A stretch of DNA of 64,000 bases from Durusdinium trenchii (lineage: Eukaryota > Sar > Dinophyceae > Suessiales > Symbiodiniaceae), in assembly GCA_963970005.1 (NCBI GenBank), contig CAXAMN010022707.1:910360-974359 (forward strand), given 5' to 3'. The notes under the pieces were generated by a model that was not told where the DNA came from, did no database searches, and was given only the letters and a program-made list of their open reading frames with translations. Both the position numbers and the translations under genes were made by a program. This document shows, piece by piece, positions 54,490-64,000 of this stretch. The number at the start of each line of letters is the position of its first letter. Position 1 is the stretch's first letter.

Positions 54490-54653
54490 CCCATTTGGCC
54501 TTGTTCGTGGAGCTTGCTCGGAGGACATCTTGGACAGTGTTGGTTTCCAACTTGGCATTCACAGGCCCGAAGAGGGGTCGATCGACGGAAGTCTTGTAGA
54601 GTATGTCAGCTTGCCGCAAAAATGCGTATACGGAGAGAAAATGGTGTGCTGAG
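54490..54653 (+). CDS. candidate exon, unknown
   Basis: One + frame reads LPFGLVRGACSEDILDSVGF, QLGIHRPEEGSIDGSLVEYV and SLPQKCVYGEKMVC to TGA. A minus frame is open too. No ATG, so an internal or terminal exon. Confidence 0.35.
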
Positions 54654-54869
54654 AATGCTTGGGAAGAAACCATCAATGACTGACAAAGTCACCTCGGCAA
54701 AGCTATTTCGAGCCTTTTTCTGCTGGCTTGGTTTAACTTTCTTTCAGTGATGAATCCAGATGGTGTATTTTTGGGGACAATGTTGACTCATGTGCATGGA
54801 AGACAGGCAAAGTCCGGTTGAGGTATTGCAAGCCTTGCAACCCGGGCCCGTTCTGTTTGTTTTGTGCAT

Positions 54870-55169
54870 TTTTGTGCATGTTTTTGCCTCACCAACGCGG
54901 CCCCGCGACCCCGCTCTTTGCCCGCTCAGCGACCTGGGGATGCGCTTGAAGGCAAGGTTGCTCTCAACCTTCCATCCGAAACACCTAAACACCTCCGAAA
55001 AAAGAGCGAGCTGAGCAAAGCCGTCCGACACCGTGCGGCTGTGGGGGGGGGTACTGTCCGCACGCAGGACGAGTGTGAACAGCGGTGCCCAATGGAGATT
55101 GAGGTGACACTGCCCGTGGGATGCTCCTGTGGAACGGCTGGGCGTTTAGCGCCCTGGCTCGGAGACTGA
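54870..55169 (+). CDS. open frame, candidate terminal exon
   Basis: Reads PGDALEGKVALNLPSETPKH, LRKKSELSKAVRHRAAVGGG and CPMEIEVTLPVGCSCGTAGR, stop at 55167. Plausible protein; other frames open on the left. Confidence 0.35.
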   Translation, partial: FCACFCLTNAAPRPRSLPAQRPGDALEGKVALNLPSETPKHLRKKSELSKAVRHRAAVGGGTVRTQDECEQRCPMEIEVTLPVGCSCGTAGRLAPWLGD

Positions 55170-55572
55170 GAGATTGAATGGCTGTGGGTTTTACCTGGGA
55201 CCCACTTCACCCGTAGGTTGACCATGTCTCGTAGTTCCTTTCTGTTCATTTTCACAAGTTCACGGTTAACCCAGGTCTCCGACAGTCTGTTGTGACCAGA
55301 TGTTGCTGCATTTGCTTGCCAGCCGTGGATGCAACAGAGCGAGTGAAGACTCTAAATATTCGCGCCGCCGTGGTAAAAAGCTGGATTTCAGAAGTCTAAG
55401 CAACACCAACGACTTGTGTGTTTGGCAAACAACTTCCCAGACGCTCCGTGAGTTCACAGCCCTTTTCTGGTCCCTCAAAACATGGATTGCTGAACAACCC
55501 GGTCCGACCAGAAAATTCGGGGTCCGAGCCCACGGTGTGAGGGTCCAGGGCCGCGTTTGGGTTGTTTATATA

Positions 55573-55682
55573 CCCAGACACGACCCATGGGACTGTCATA
55601 GGCCGATCAAGCCAGACCCCCCAACTGAACCACCCCTGGCCGTTTCTCGGCATCTATGGCAGTCCCATGGGTCGTGTCTGGG
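55573..55682. mobile_element. family A element, best-preserved inverted repeat
   Basis: CCCAGACACGACCCATGGGA faces TCCCATGGGTCGTGTCTGGG: the 20 terminal bases are perfect and pairing continues (CTGTCATA against TATGGCAG) to about 27 bp. 110 bp long. Confidence 0.92.
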
Positions 55683-55899
55683 TATTGTTTTTACCATTTC
55701 ACGCCGCTGTGCGTTCAGCGCTGAACGGATCGCCCGTCCTCCTGTCAGTCTGCGTCGGTTGGGAGGACCGGCGAGGTTCCCGGGAGTGCCAGCACCCATT
55801 TCGGGTGGTGATTTAGATCTAAAAGAGCACTCCAGGGCGGTCTGTCACAAAACCACCTGATACAGGGTGTCGAGATGTTTCTAGGTCTATGGCATATGA

Positions 55900-56182
55900 T
55901 TTGAACGGTTACCGCGTTTTTTTTTTGGTGGTAACATGGATGTTCCAAGACTCTCCATGACTGACTCGGCCGGAGCACATGGAACATCTCTTTTAGCCGC
56001 TGTTTCTCCCCCCAAAACCACGGCTGTTTCGGTCTTCGGACCGGAAGAGAGCCACGTTTTTTTGATGTTTTGAAAGCGAAGAGGGCCCATGTTAGGATCA
56101 TTTGCAGGGGGGGCAAGCACCAAGCTTCATGGATTTTCTGGATCAGGTTCTTTACGATGAAGAGATCTTCTGCAGATCTCAA
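55900..56182 (-). CDS. long minus-strand open frame, candidate exon
   Basis: Reads MRSAEDLFIVKNLIQKIHEA, LPPLQMILTWALFAFKTSKK and LKEMFHVLRPSQSWRVLEHP. Good composition over about 90 codons; no domain recognised. Confidence 0.4.
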
Positions 56183-56988
56183 AGGGTCAGAGGTTGCCTT
56201 CCAATCTTGGTACAGGTGACTGGATGATCTTGAACCTGAGGTTAACCATTACTCATATAGTAACCAATCAAACCCAAGAGTCAATCACTATATATCAGAA
56301 TATCGATCACTATATATATCACTATCAAACTGAACATCAACCACTAGATTCACAATGATTTACAGGCAACATCATGTGCCCAGCTTCAGCATGTCGTTCT
56401 TCTTCACTCCGTCCTTCTATCTTTCCTTCTCTTGGATCCTGGTAACCGATTCAGATCCGAAACCGTCCAGGTGCAGCGGAAGCAGCTTTCACCGTCCAGG
56501 TGCAGCCTTTGGCTCCTTGGGCCGATGGACATCGGACGCCCGACGTTGGACTGACCACCCCGGTGACCCGGTGAGACACAGAGACCTGGAGCATCGGACC
56601 ACCGAAGAACAGTGTCCAGGGCATGGTGGCATGGTGGTGGCATGGTGGCATGGCACTGGCAAAGAACATGAGTTCACCCGCACCTTCCAACAGGTCTTCA
56701 AATGGAGGTTTTTGCTGACTTTAACAGCTGGTGACTTGTTGGAGGGTCCTGGTGGAAGAGGGCTTAGATATGCTTAGATGACTTTCCTATTTCCACATGT
56801 GATTCATTATGATTAATTAATATTCATTGAGGATTTGGTGATTGCGCATCTGATATACAGCAACAGTGTTGACCATATATTGTATATGGTGTTTATGCAT
56901 GTCCCCCAATCTCTTTGAGTCCTCCTGTTGCTCAAAGGGGAAGGCTTCACCATCGGAAAGAACACACACACACACAAATTGACACATG

Positions 56989-57090
56989 CCCAGAAACTCC
57001 ATGTATGGTATACCATGGTATACCATACATACATTAGGGTGGTTGATTTCAGGGCTCAATGTATGTAATGCCAGTCCCATGGACCGTTTA
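56989..57090. mobile_element. family A element
   Basis: CCCAGAAACTCCATGTATGG to CCAGTCCCATGGACCG, with a small TATACCATGGTATACC palindrome inside. Confidence 0.75.
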
Positions 57091-57110
57091 GTACGTGGAT
57101 CCCGCCCAAC

Positions 57111-57308
57111 GAGTTGCAGCTGGTGACTTGCAGTTCCGGTTCGGACCACGCGTTCTACGGCTACCGTGCGGTTCGCGCGCGCCTTCACATGACCACCATG
57201 CGCTCGAGCTGTTGGGTTTCTACGGCGACTTACTGGAAGGGGAGAATGGCTCCTTGGAAGACGACTTTCCTCTACAAGGACCCCCTAACAATGAGGGGCT
57301 TCTATTGA
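57111..57308 (+). CDS. candidate terminal exon
   Basis: After CAACGAG the frame reads LQLVTCSSGSDHAFYGYRAV, RARLHMTTMRSSCWVSTATY and KTTFLYKDPLTMRGFY then TGA. A second frame (ELLGFYGDLLEGENGSLEDD) is also open. Directly follows a family A element. Confidence 0.35.
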   Translation, partial: ELQLVTCSSGSDHAFYGYRAVRARLHMTTMRSSCWVSTATYWKGRMAPWKTTFLYKDPLTMRGFY

Positions 57309-57570
57309 TAACACAAAAGAGGTTACAATTATATAAGGGGTGTCCATGAACCACTTTGTGGGTTCTGGTGGAAAAACAGGCGGTTTTCCATGTGTGTTCC
57401 TTTTCCATGGCTAGACATCGAAGTGTACACACAGTGACCACTCCCCCCTTCGTTGGCGCAGCTGAAAATCAAAAAGCAACGCTGGGTGTTTTGATACCGA
57501 GTTTGCTTGTTTTTGGAGCTTATTCAACCTGCCCTTAGCACCCCAAAAGCTGCGACTGATTGCTTGCGGC

Positions 57571-57789
57571 TTGAGGGTGAATGTCTATTTTAAACAAGTC
57601 CCAAAGAAGAAACCCTCCTCCGCAGCGTTGCCAAGGTTCTTTGAGGGGACAGCTTTGTTCCCCAGTGAAGTACCACTGATCGCCGGACCTCTGGAGGAAC
57701 TTGAGAAAGAAGGCGAGCTCAAAACATCTCGAGCTCTGCTTTCGACGGCGCTTTCAAAGCCAAAAGCTGTGGGTGGTGGTTTCAGATGA
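57571..57789 (+). CDS. candidate exon
   Basis: Reads KQVPKKKPSSAALPRFFEG, TALFPSEVPLIAGPLEELEK and EGELKTSRALLSTALSKPKA. Lysine- and glutamate-rich, single convincing frame. Confidence 0.45.
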   Translation: MRVNVYFKQVPKKKPSSAALPRFFEGTALFPSEVPLIAGPLEELEKEGELKTSRALLSTALSKPKAVGGGFR

Positions 57790-57928
57790 TCTATATATGT
57801 TCAACTTTTCCTTCAACCGATATCATTGAGATGATTGGTTATATCATGTTATATCGATTCCACTCATATTCTGGGTCTGAATTGGCTGTGCCTCTTTTCT
57901 TCGCCGGCGTGAGTGTCAGGGCTCCGAG

Positions 57929-58105
57929 TGCTGGCACCACGTGGCTTCGAGCTGGCGGAAGCACTGGAGGAATTCCTGGCCGACCGCCGGAGCCTGGTCA
58001 ACACGTGCGGGGGCCCGGACCTGCAGAGTCAGCCACTGAGGCAGCGGCTGAACCTTAGCCACCTCGCGCCGAAAAACTGCCCGAAGCTGCCCCCAACATC
58101 CACTG
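57929..58105 (+). CDS. candidate exon
   Basis: Reads VLAPRGFELAEALEEFLADR, RSLVNTCGGPDLQSQPLRQR and LNLSHLAPKNCPKLPP. The only well-behaved frame; acceptor probably GCTCCGAG. Function unknown. Confidence 0.5.
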
Positions 58106-59052
58106 ATTTGTTCGATTTTGGGGGGATTGGGATGGATTGGGACGGTTCCCCCCCAAAGCATCGACCGCGGACGTCAGCGGACAGCCGCCGTAGCTGGTTT
58201 GGAAGACCATTCCCGGGATCGGTACAACTTCGTCGTTAGACGTCGATCACGATGTCACCCTTCAGCGTCTCGCGCGGTCTCGGCAGCGGTCGGAGCGCTC
58301 GGCCCGGCCCGGCCCTTCACGCGGAGCGCGGAGCGCGGAGGGCGGGGGGGATCCGGATCGGAGCGTTGAGGCTGGACTATCCATGGCCACTTTTTGGATG
58401 CACCTCGACACAACTCGTTGAAGCGTGCCGCCATGGGTTGATCATAGGCCGAAAGTAGACCTCCCAGGTGCTCCGACCTGGTTGGGGAAATAGACCCGTT
58501 TTGCCCAGCCAGGGGCGAGAAAGCTGGAATCTTGGGGGGGGTACCCCTGGAAATTCCAATGGAACATTCCACCTTGGATTGTGGATTTCAGAGGATTTGG
58601 GCTCACTAAGATGCAGCACCAGCGTAATGAACATCATGAAGTACTATATCATACTATATCATACTATGCTCAGATATTTACTTCACAGAGAGGCAGGCAG
58701 TAGTGATGGTAGTGGAAGTCATCATTTCCAATATTTTTCATCAGATCTGTAATTTACTGTCAGCATTTTTCAGGATTCACTTGAAGAGCCATGTGCCGAT
58801 GTGAGAAGCGCTTTGATTTCTTTTTTATGGCCTTCAACCACTAGTTTTGAAGCGGATTCACCTTACTTCAAATAAAAACGCATCGAAGCTCGCAACGATT
58901 TCAAATCTTGAAAGCCAACTTCCAACTTCCTGCTTTTGCCTCTTCGGCTGTGGATATGTGGATCCGAAGCAAGTTGTTGGATCCGTAAACAAAATGGTGC
59001 ATTTTTCTTGGGCTTCACTACACTGCAAAGCAAAAAAACACTCTAACCGAAG

Positions 59053-59098
59053 ACGTAGGTGGGTTTGAACCCACGACCTCAGGGTTACGAGCCGTCAG
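59053..59098 (-). tRNA. tRNA-like 3' half, probably a relic or SINE head
   Basis: On the minus strand GGCTCGTAACCCTGAGGTCG then TGGGTTCAAACCCACCTACG resembles the anticodon arm (CGT, threonine) plus T-arm of a tRNA. The T-loop is one base short and there is no D-arm or matching acceptor stem, so not a functional gene. Confidence 0.35.
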
Positions 59099-59116
59099 GG
59101 GGGGGCGGGGAAGGAG

Positions 59117-59785
59117 GGTACTCGCGCCCAAGAACGTCTCCCTTAAGCATAATGGGCACCTAGATTTTCGCAGATTCTTGATGATTCTTGAAATCATTTT
59201 CCTTTCATTTCCGTCTTTCCTTGCGTTCCTTTACTTTTCTTTGAACCTCCTGCCTCCTTACTTTCTTTACGTTTCTTCACTTTCCTTTTAAAATCCTGTA
59301 TATTTCTTTCCTTTTGTTTTCCTTTACTTTTCTTTCAAACTCCTTGAAATCTTGAAAATTTGGGAGACCCAAGGATTTCAGGAAACTTTAACTGCTATAG
59401 GGGGTTGATAAATGCTAGGCTAACATTACGTTCATCTTGATAGAACCTATGGTGGTCTAAAATGAAGAGGCTTTCTTTGCAGCCAGGTGGCCAAAATAGA
59501 TAAACCATAGCCTGAATTTAAAGCCAGCAGTCAAATGGTTTCATACGGGCTCAAGATGGCTCAATATACCCAAATAACTTGAAGCCAGAATCAACATCTG
59601 GGACATTTTGTGACATACACCTCTTCATCTTTTCAACTTGACATTTTTTGAAATGTTGGCGCTTGAGCTTCAGCTCTCTCGGTTGCCGGTCGTTGAAGAC
59701 AAAGAAAAGCAATAGGTCATAATAGGTCAAAATTGTGTGATTGTGGACGTATGCTTAAGGGAGACGTTCTTAAGCGCAAGTACCC
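59117..59785. mobile_element. 669-bp non-autonomous element with 35-bp TIRs
   Basis: GGGTACTCGCGCCCAAGAAC at 59117 continues through GTCTCCCTTAAGCAT to 59151; the reverse complement of 59751-59785 matches it in 32 of 35 bases. The interior is AT- and pyrimidine-rich with no coding frame. A MITE-like element. Confidence 0.8.
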
Positions 59786-59828
59786 TAAATTGGAGCGTGG
59801 GTGAGCATCCACTTGCACTCCTTTCACT

Positions 59829-59868
59829 GCCACTTGCGCTTAAAGGAGACGCGCTGAAGCGCAAGTGG
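59829..59868. repeat. 13-bp hairpin related to the TIR above
   Basis: GCCACTTGCGCTT pairs perfectly with AAGCGCAAGTGGC across 14 bases. The arm resembles the GTACTTGCGCTTAAG TIR end. Confidence 0.75.
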
Positions 59869-60025
59869 CGGCGAAGAGACTAGAAATAGATTTCTATACA
59901 TTCGGTCTTCCATGAAAACCGATACGCTTTCTGCATCACTCCAAGCTTTGTAGCACTGTGGCAAGTCCTCTGTGAGCGTAGTGTCCGTCTGTATTCCGTT
60001 TGTTCGTAAATAGAGCGCGGGTTGC

Positions 60026-60058
60026 GCACGCCCGGCGCGCCGCACGCCGGGCGCGCCG
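60026..60058. repeat. GC palindrome cluster
   Basis: CACGCCCGGCGCGCCG and CACGCCGGGCGCGCCG form overlapping inverted and direct repeats with two GGCGCGCC sites. Confidence 0.75.
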
Positions 60059-61146
60059 CCAAAGTGAGGCCGCCTTTTCCATTTACTTCCAGCTTTGTAG
60101 CAGGCAGTTTCCGTGTATTCATATTGAGCGAGTCGGAAGAAAATACTTGCTGTGTTTTATACATCTTGATATCGTTGAATCCATATGAACTCTTGCTTTG
60201 ATCATCTTTGATCGTTTTGATTGTTATTTGTGTATAGTTTGTTATGTATTGTATTGTTCTGTAGGGATTTGTTTTTGTTTTTTATATACTTAGCGAACAA
60301 CAACAGAATATGGTTCCTCCAGGGGCAGAATCCTGCAGAACCTGCGGTGCGCCGGACGAGGGAAAGAAACAAATGCTATCAAATGCTGTTTTCATATGTT
60401 TTGGGGGAAGAGGTGTGGAATGTCACCCCCCCCCACATGGGTCCCCCATAAGGGTGGAGGGATTATTAAACAACACACATCTGTTTTGATCGTCATGGAT
60501 TAAACATCACTTAATTGACCTCCTTTTGAATCCTTTTGAGGACGAGAGGTGCCAGAATGATACCAGTCCCATCCAGTCCCCAACTCAGATTTCAGAATTT
60601 GGATCGATTTTGATTGTGTTATATGGCTACACACGCGATTCAGACTAGGGCCAGGTTGTGATGGGTCCCTTCCGACCCTCCCCAGCCTTTCCCGGCAGTT
60701 GTTTCACTACGTATTATGGACTGGGAGTTTGACACATGTTCACCTTTGGTGCACGCCAAGGCGGGTTGACTGCCTCACGAATGTAGACTCTTGACACAAT
60801 AACACCCCCAGATGGTTTTACAATCCAAATGGGTGCTCTTATCAAGAGGTTTGCATCTTAGTGGATTGACTGCCTAAGCCGTTTGAGTCATTTTCACCTC
60901 GTTAAACGAGCCATTTTCTTCATCTCGCTGGGAAGACTGCATCTCTTCTGGGTCTCGCCCTTGGGGTGGCCACACCTGGGAAGAGACCCACATGGAACCT
61001 GATGGCATGGACCTTTGGAAGACGATATCCTACTAGCAATGGCCTCCAACCTACTAGCGATGGCCTCCAACCTTATTATCCTCTAGTAGCCAATGGTTTT
61101 CAGCTTCCATATTTGTTCATCTCCAGTGTGTCAGTCTTCCACGACC

Positions 61147-61322
61147 GTCCGAGGCACGGCCATGTTCCTTCCGCTGCCGCATCTGCGTCCACTGGCCTGT
61201 CCACTCGTCCGTCCCTCCTGCGAGCGGGTGATGGAGAGGACCTCACGGATCCATGTTGCTTGGCGCCGAACTCGCCCGACGGCCCATACGAGCGGAGCCG
61301 GGCGAACCCGGTGGGGCAGTAG
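61147..61322 (+). CDS. candidate exon(s)
   Basis: One frame reads STGLSTRPSLLRAGDGEDLT, DPCCLAPNSPDGPYERSRAN to a TAG at 61320. Other frames and the minus strand are open because of high GC, so weak. Confidence 0.25.
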
Positions 61323-61852
61323 ACCCGGGCGCTGTGTTTCGACCACGCGACCACCGTGTCCCCAACGGTGGTGACATGAGAGTCTCGGTCGGAACACTTC
61401 GGTTCGAGGTTAAGTGTTGGCCTTGGAAGTCCGATGGATCAGACGAGTCGCTCAGCTTCTTCTGTTCTCCTGATTTTGCTCCAAATCCTGAGCGCAAGAT
61501 AGGCCGCCAAGGCAGAAAGGCAAACACTCATTGGTGATGGGTCCTGTGATGGAACGGATCTTCAGAACACCCAGATCTTCGGGACACCCAGGACCCAGTC
61601 CGTCCAGCATGGCTCTTTTTGGTGCTCTTTTTGGTGCCTATCCTGTCAGTGGATCACCTGGAATACATCCTTTCACCTATTTTATCCTATTTGGGGTGCA
61701 TTGGGTACACCGCTCCACCTCCATTCGCGGGACGTTCACCGCTCAACCAAACGCCCCCGACAAATCAGACGGGCCGCGACTGGCCGACGTCGCCGTCGGC
61801 AAGTCGATCAACGGCACGTGTGGACGGACTCCTGGTCCTGAGGCCTCCAGTC

Positions 61853-61912
61853 TCCCTTTGCTCACCCTGCACGGCAGCGTCTATTTGTTCGACCTCACGT
61901 TGCTGGGAAGTC
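61853..61912 (+). CDS. fragment resembling a 3'-5' exonuclease core
   Basis: SLPLLTLHGSVYLFDLTLLG resembles the second strand and Asp-containing VYLFD motif of EXD1/WRN-type 3'-5' exonuclease domains (LLQVA-x-x-VYLFD). The catalytic DxE motif expected upstream was not found. Suggestive only. Confidence 0.25.
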
Positions 61913-62388
61913 GGGCTGCCCGAGGTTTTGGAGAGTCGAATCATGTCGAATCCAACACATGGAGTCGGAGCCCTGCCGCGGGGGGGAATGGTGGTTTTGG
62001 GGGGTTGGGGAGCTACATCCACCCTCTTTGTTGAGTTGTATATATGTAGATTTGATGCTTATAATAGGCTCACAATGATGATCAAATATGAACCATATGT
62101 TATCAATATGTCATTAACACGAGCCATGCCAAGCACACAACACGCAGGACAAAGATGCACAAACATGACCATGCTACACATGTGTCTCGGGTCCTGAAGA
62201 GTTTGCCCAACACCCACGAGGTCCGGACCGTTTTGGAGCTTCCACACCGACCCCAACGGACGGGTCGATGTGGGACGTCTCGGTCCGAGAACGAACTCGA
62301 AGTCAGCCAATGTCAGGAAGGCAAAAAGGCTACGAAATGGCAGAAAGACATGATGTGATGCTGTGCTCGTTTTTTTTCCCTGTACGAG

Positions 62389-62886
62389 TCACCGAGTCAC
62401 TGAGGTGCTTGTCCGAGTTTCACTCTCTCGATCGTGCAACCCTTGCGCAGCTACGCCTTGGCTTCTGCTTGGTGACCTGGCGTCCTTGACAGAGGGGCCT
62501 TTAAGGTCCAACATGGTCCAACAGAAAAACATCCAGAAAAGCAACAGAGTGTTAAAGAACAACATGGTCCAACCAAAACATCCAAAACAAAAACGAAGAG
62601 TTGTGAATAAGTCATGTGATTTCACTGCTTTTTTTGCCCAATGTTGTGTCTTTTGTTCCAGCTCTGTTCTGCTGATTGCTTGGTCCGAGCTGAATGTGCC
62701 AAGTCTGATGCATCTGAATGTGCCAAGTGAGACTTTCACCTTGAAACCAATGTAAAGGCGTGAATCGATGGCACAGGGGGCAAGACATTTTGGCCTGGTT
62801 TTGCTTGGGTCTAGTGGTTTTTTACTTTCACTAGTGGGTGAATCCTCCTTCTGGGGAAGAATTTCTACTTTCTCCAAGTGAGGCAA
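62389..62886 (-). CDS. 165-codon minus-strand open frame
   Basis: Reads MPHLEKVEILPQKEDSPTSE, SKKPLDPSKTRPKCLAPCA and RTELEQKTQHWAKKAVKSHD. The 5' half is protein-like; the 3' half overlaps a repetitive (CCAACA) tract. A + frame is open over the right part. Confidence 0.3.
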   Translation of the reverse strand: MPHLEKVEILPQKEDSPTSESKKPLDPSKTRPKCLAPCAIDSRLYIGFKVKVSLGTFRCIRLGTFSSDQAISRTELEQKTQHWAKKAVKSHDLFTTLRFCFGCFGWTMLFFNTLLLFWMFFCWTMLDLKGPSVKDARSPSRSQGVAAQGLHDRESETRTSTSVTR

Positions 62887-63340
62887 GAGTGGTGGGAATC
62901 CAGTTTAGTGGGTCTACCACCTATATACTGTCCTTTACTGAGATCGCAGAATTCAGTTTGCTTGTATCCCCCAACACATACCGCTCCTTCTCCCACGGAC
63001 ATGGGCCAAAAACCGTCCGCATCCATATCTCGGAGAGTCCATGGGGTGGTGCCTTCTTTTGCCCCTGGACTCAGAACTGGGCCCCATATCATATCTCCTC
63101 GAACCTCTCGGATTTTCCATCCGAGCTTTCTCCGGCTTTGGAAGCTGGGAAGGAGCCAAGGTTTGGCTTCTTGTTGGAGCTGGAACCATGGTTGGCGCAT
63201 GGCTTGCGGCGTTTGATGGCAGATGGTGTCCTACTGCAGCGCTGGCCTTCTGGGCTAGCAGAAGCAGATGCTTGGAGAAGCAGGGGGAAGGAGAGGAGCA
63301 GGGAGAGAGAGAGATGTACATATATATATATATATAGGGT
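62838..63340 (+). CDS. 168-codon open frame; second frame suggests a membrane helix
   Basis: One frame reads GEEFLLSPSEARVVGIQFSG and SELSPALEAGKEPRFGFLLE. Another over 63040-63290 reads GAKVWLLVGAGTMVGAWLAA, faintly like the last membrane segment of PIG-F proteins (GAWLGAFPxPLDW), though the LDW motif is absent. Frame unresolved. Confidence 0.25.
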
Positions 63341-63449
63341 GTAGCCCATTACCAGTACAGTAACAGTCGGTAAAATATGATCAGTATTTTTGAGATGTCA
63401 AGCACGTGAACAATGGTCCCAAATCTTGGATGCTACCTTGCGGTTTCAA

Positions 63450-63764
63450 TCATTTGCCAACTCGCAAGCCGATTTCCATGCCAAAACGTTTTTCTACAAG
63501 ATAACAAAACCCTGTTGGAATAACACACCCAGATCTTAGATAGGATGCAGCAGTCCCAACAACAAATTGATTCCATCTACCAATTCGTCGCTGCTGTTTG
63601 GGTGGACTCGATAAATGCAAAACAAACTTGACAACCAATCGCGTGGTCGTATACAGTCGGCGGATGTCCTCGCCACAGCCCAACTCAAGTGGGCCCCATG
63701 TCCTCGTTGAAAAAGCGTCAATATTGACATTGATCTTGATCTGTGCAAAAGGTGCCCTTACCAC
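63450..63764 (-). CDS. minus-strand open frame, candidate exon
   Basis: Reads FAQIKINVNIDAFSTRTWGP, LELGCGEDIRRLYTTTRLVV and SYLRSGCVIPTGFCYLVEKR to a stop at 63450. A second minus frame (NSSDELVDGINLLLGLLHPI) is open in its middle. Confidence 0.4.
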   Translation of the reverse strand: MVRAPFAQIKINVNIDAFSTRTWGPLELGCGEDIRRLYTTTRLVVKFVLHLSSPPKQQRRIGRWNQFVVGTAASYLRSGCVIPTGFCYLVEKRFGMEIGLRVGK

Positions 63765-63967
63765 CCACTCTTCTGTTTCCGTTTACTTTGGGCAAAGCAG
63801 TTGCATTGGTGTGGGCTGAACTGTCCTTGCTCTACTCGTATTACCTTTGCACACTTGTACCTAGATTTTTCAGTCACAACAAAATCAATTGCTCCAGTCA
63901 ACATGGCCCCCGGAAAAGCTCGTTCTTGGAAGGGGGTCTCTGATTTTAGATTACAAGACGTTTCCAA
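63758..63967 (-). CDS. minus-strand open frame, overlaps + start
   Basis: Reads LKSETPFQERAFPGAMLTGA, IDFVVTEKSRYKCAKVIRVE and QGQFSPHQCNCFAQSKRKQK. It competes with the + strand reading that begins at 63903; the 63758-63900 part may still be a real minus exon. Confidence 0.3.
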   Translation of the reverse strand: METSCNLKSETPFQERAFPGAMLTGAIDFVVTEKSRYKCAKVIRVEQGQFSPHQCNCFAQSKRKQKSGW

Positions 63968-64000
63968 AGAAGCTGACGCTAAGGGTCCTCAGACCTTGGC
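63903..64000 (+). CDS. 5' end of a gene running off the window
   Basis: CAACATGGCCCCC gives a good initiation context at 63903. The frame reads MAPGKARSWKGVSDFRLQ then DVSKEADAKGPQTL and is open to the last base. Hydrophilic N-terminus, no signal peptide. Function unknown; the rest lies outside. Confidence 0.4.
   Translation, partial: MAPGKARSWKGVSDFRLQDVSKEADAKGPQTL

Overview
This window looks like nuclear DNA of a dinoflagellate, most likely a Symbiodiniaceae-type genome. The evidence is direct: recognisable genes are broken into very short exons (27 to about 250 bp) separated by introns of 0.1 to 3 kb. Many introns begin with GC or GA rather than GT, almost every acceptor reads AG|G, short inverted-repeat elements are scattered throughout, and there is no bacterial operon structure. 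The exons below were found by eye from reading-frame, splice-phase and motif continuity, so coordinates carry an uncertainty of a few bases and strand is not always certain.

Region 1 (0-5.3 kb, + strand): a 21-bp tandem array, several unassigned exons (451-510, about 2336-2449, 3670-3780) and dispersed repeats. Region 2 (5.3-17.7 kb, + strand): a six-transmembrane voltage-gated cation channel. S1, S2, S3, an eight-arginine S4, S5, pore helix, filter, S6 split over three micro-exons, post-S6 linker and a C-terminal EF-hand can be followed exon by exon with mostly matching phases. Region 3 (19-28.6 kb, - strand): a gene of unknown function in at least 14 exons, convergent with the channel gene; one of its introns holds a CGTAAG motif cluster. 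Region 4 (about 28.9-34.04 kb, + strand): a second unknown gene, head-to-head with the previous one, with a terminal exon at 33818-34042 and a large AT-rich intron. Region 5 (34.7-37.5 kb): the 3' exon of a minus-strand gene, strand-ambiguous ORFs, and a duplicated block containing an assembly gap.

Region 6 (38.5-46.6 kb, + strand): a four-EF-hand calcium-binding protein of calmodulin/CDPK-tail type, again in micro-exons with GA and GC donors; EF-hands III and IV are each split by an intron inside the calcium loop. Region 7 (47.9-48.4 kb, - strand): the 3' end of another gene. Region 8 (50-58.2 kb): many good exon candidates, mostly + strand, not joined into named genes. Region 9 (58.8-64 kb): a tRNA-like relic, a 669-bp element with 35-bp terminal inverted repeats, further exon candidates, minus-strand exons, and the apparent start of a new + strand gene running off the right edge.

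Functionally the two readable genes are both calcium-linked: a voltage-gated channel with a cytoplasmic EF-hand, and an EF-hand sensor protein. No CRISPR array, bacterial operon or viral genome was seen. The most unusual content is in gene architecture (micro-exons, GA/GC introns) and in the small inverted-repeat element families.
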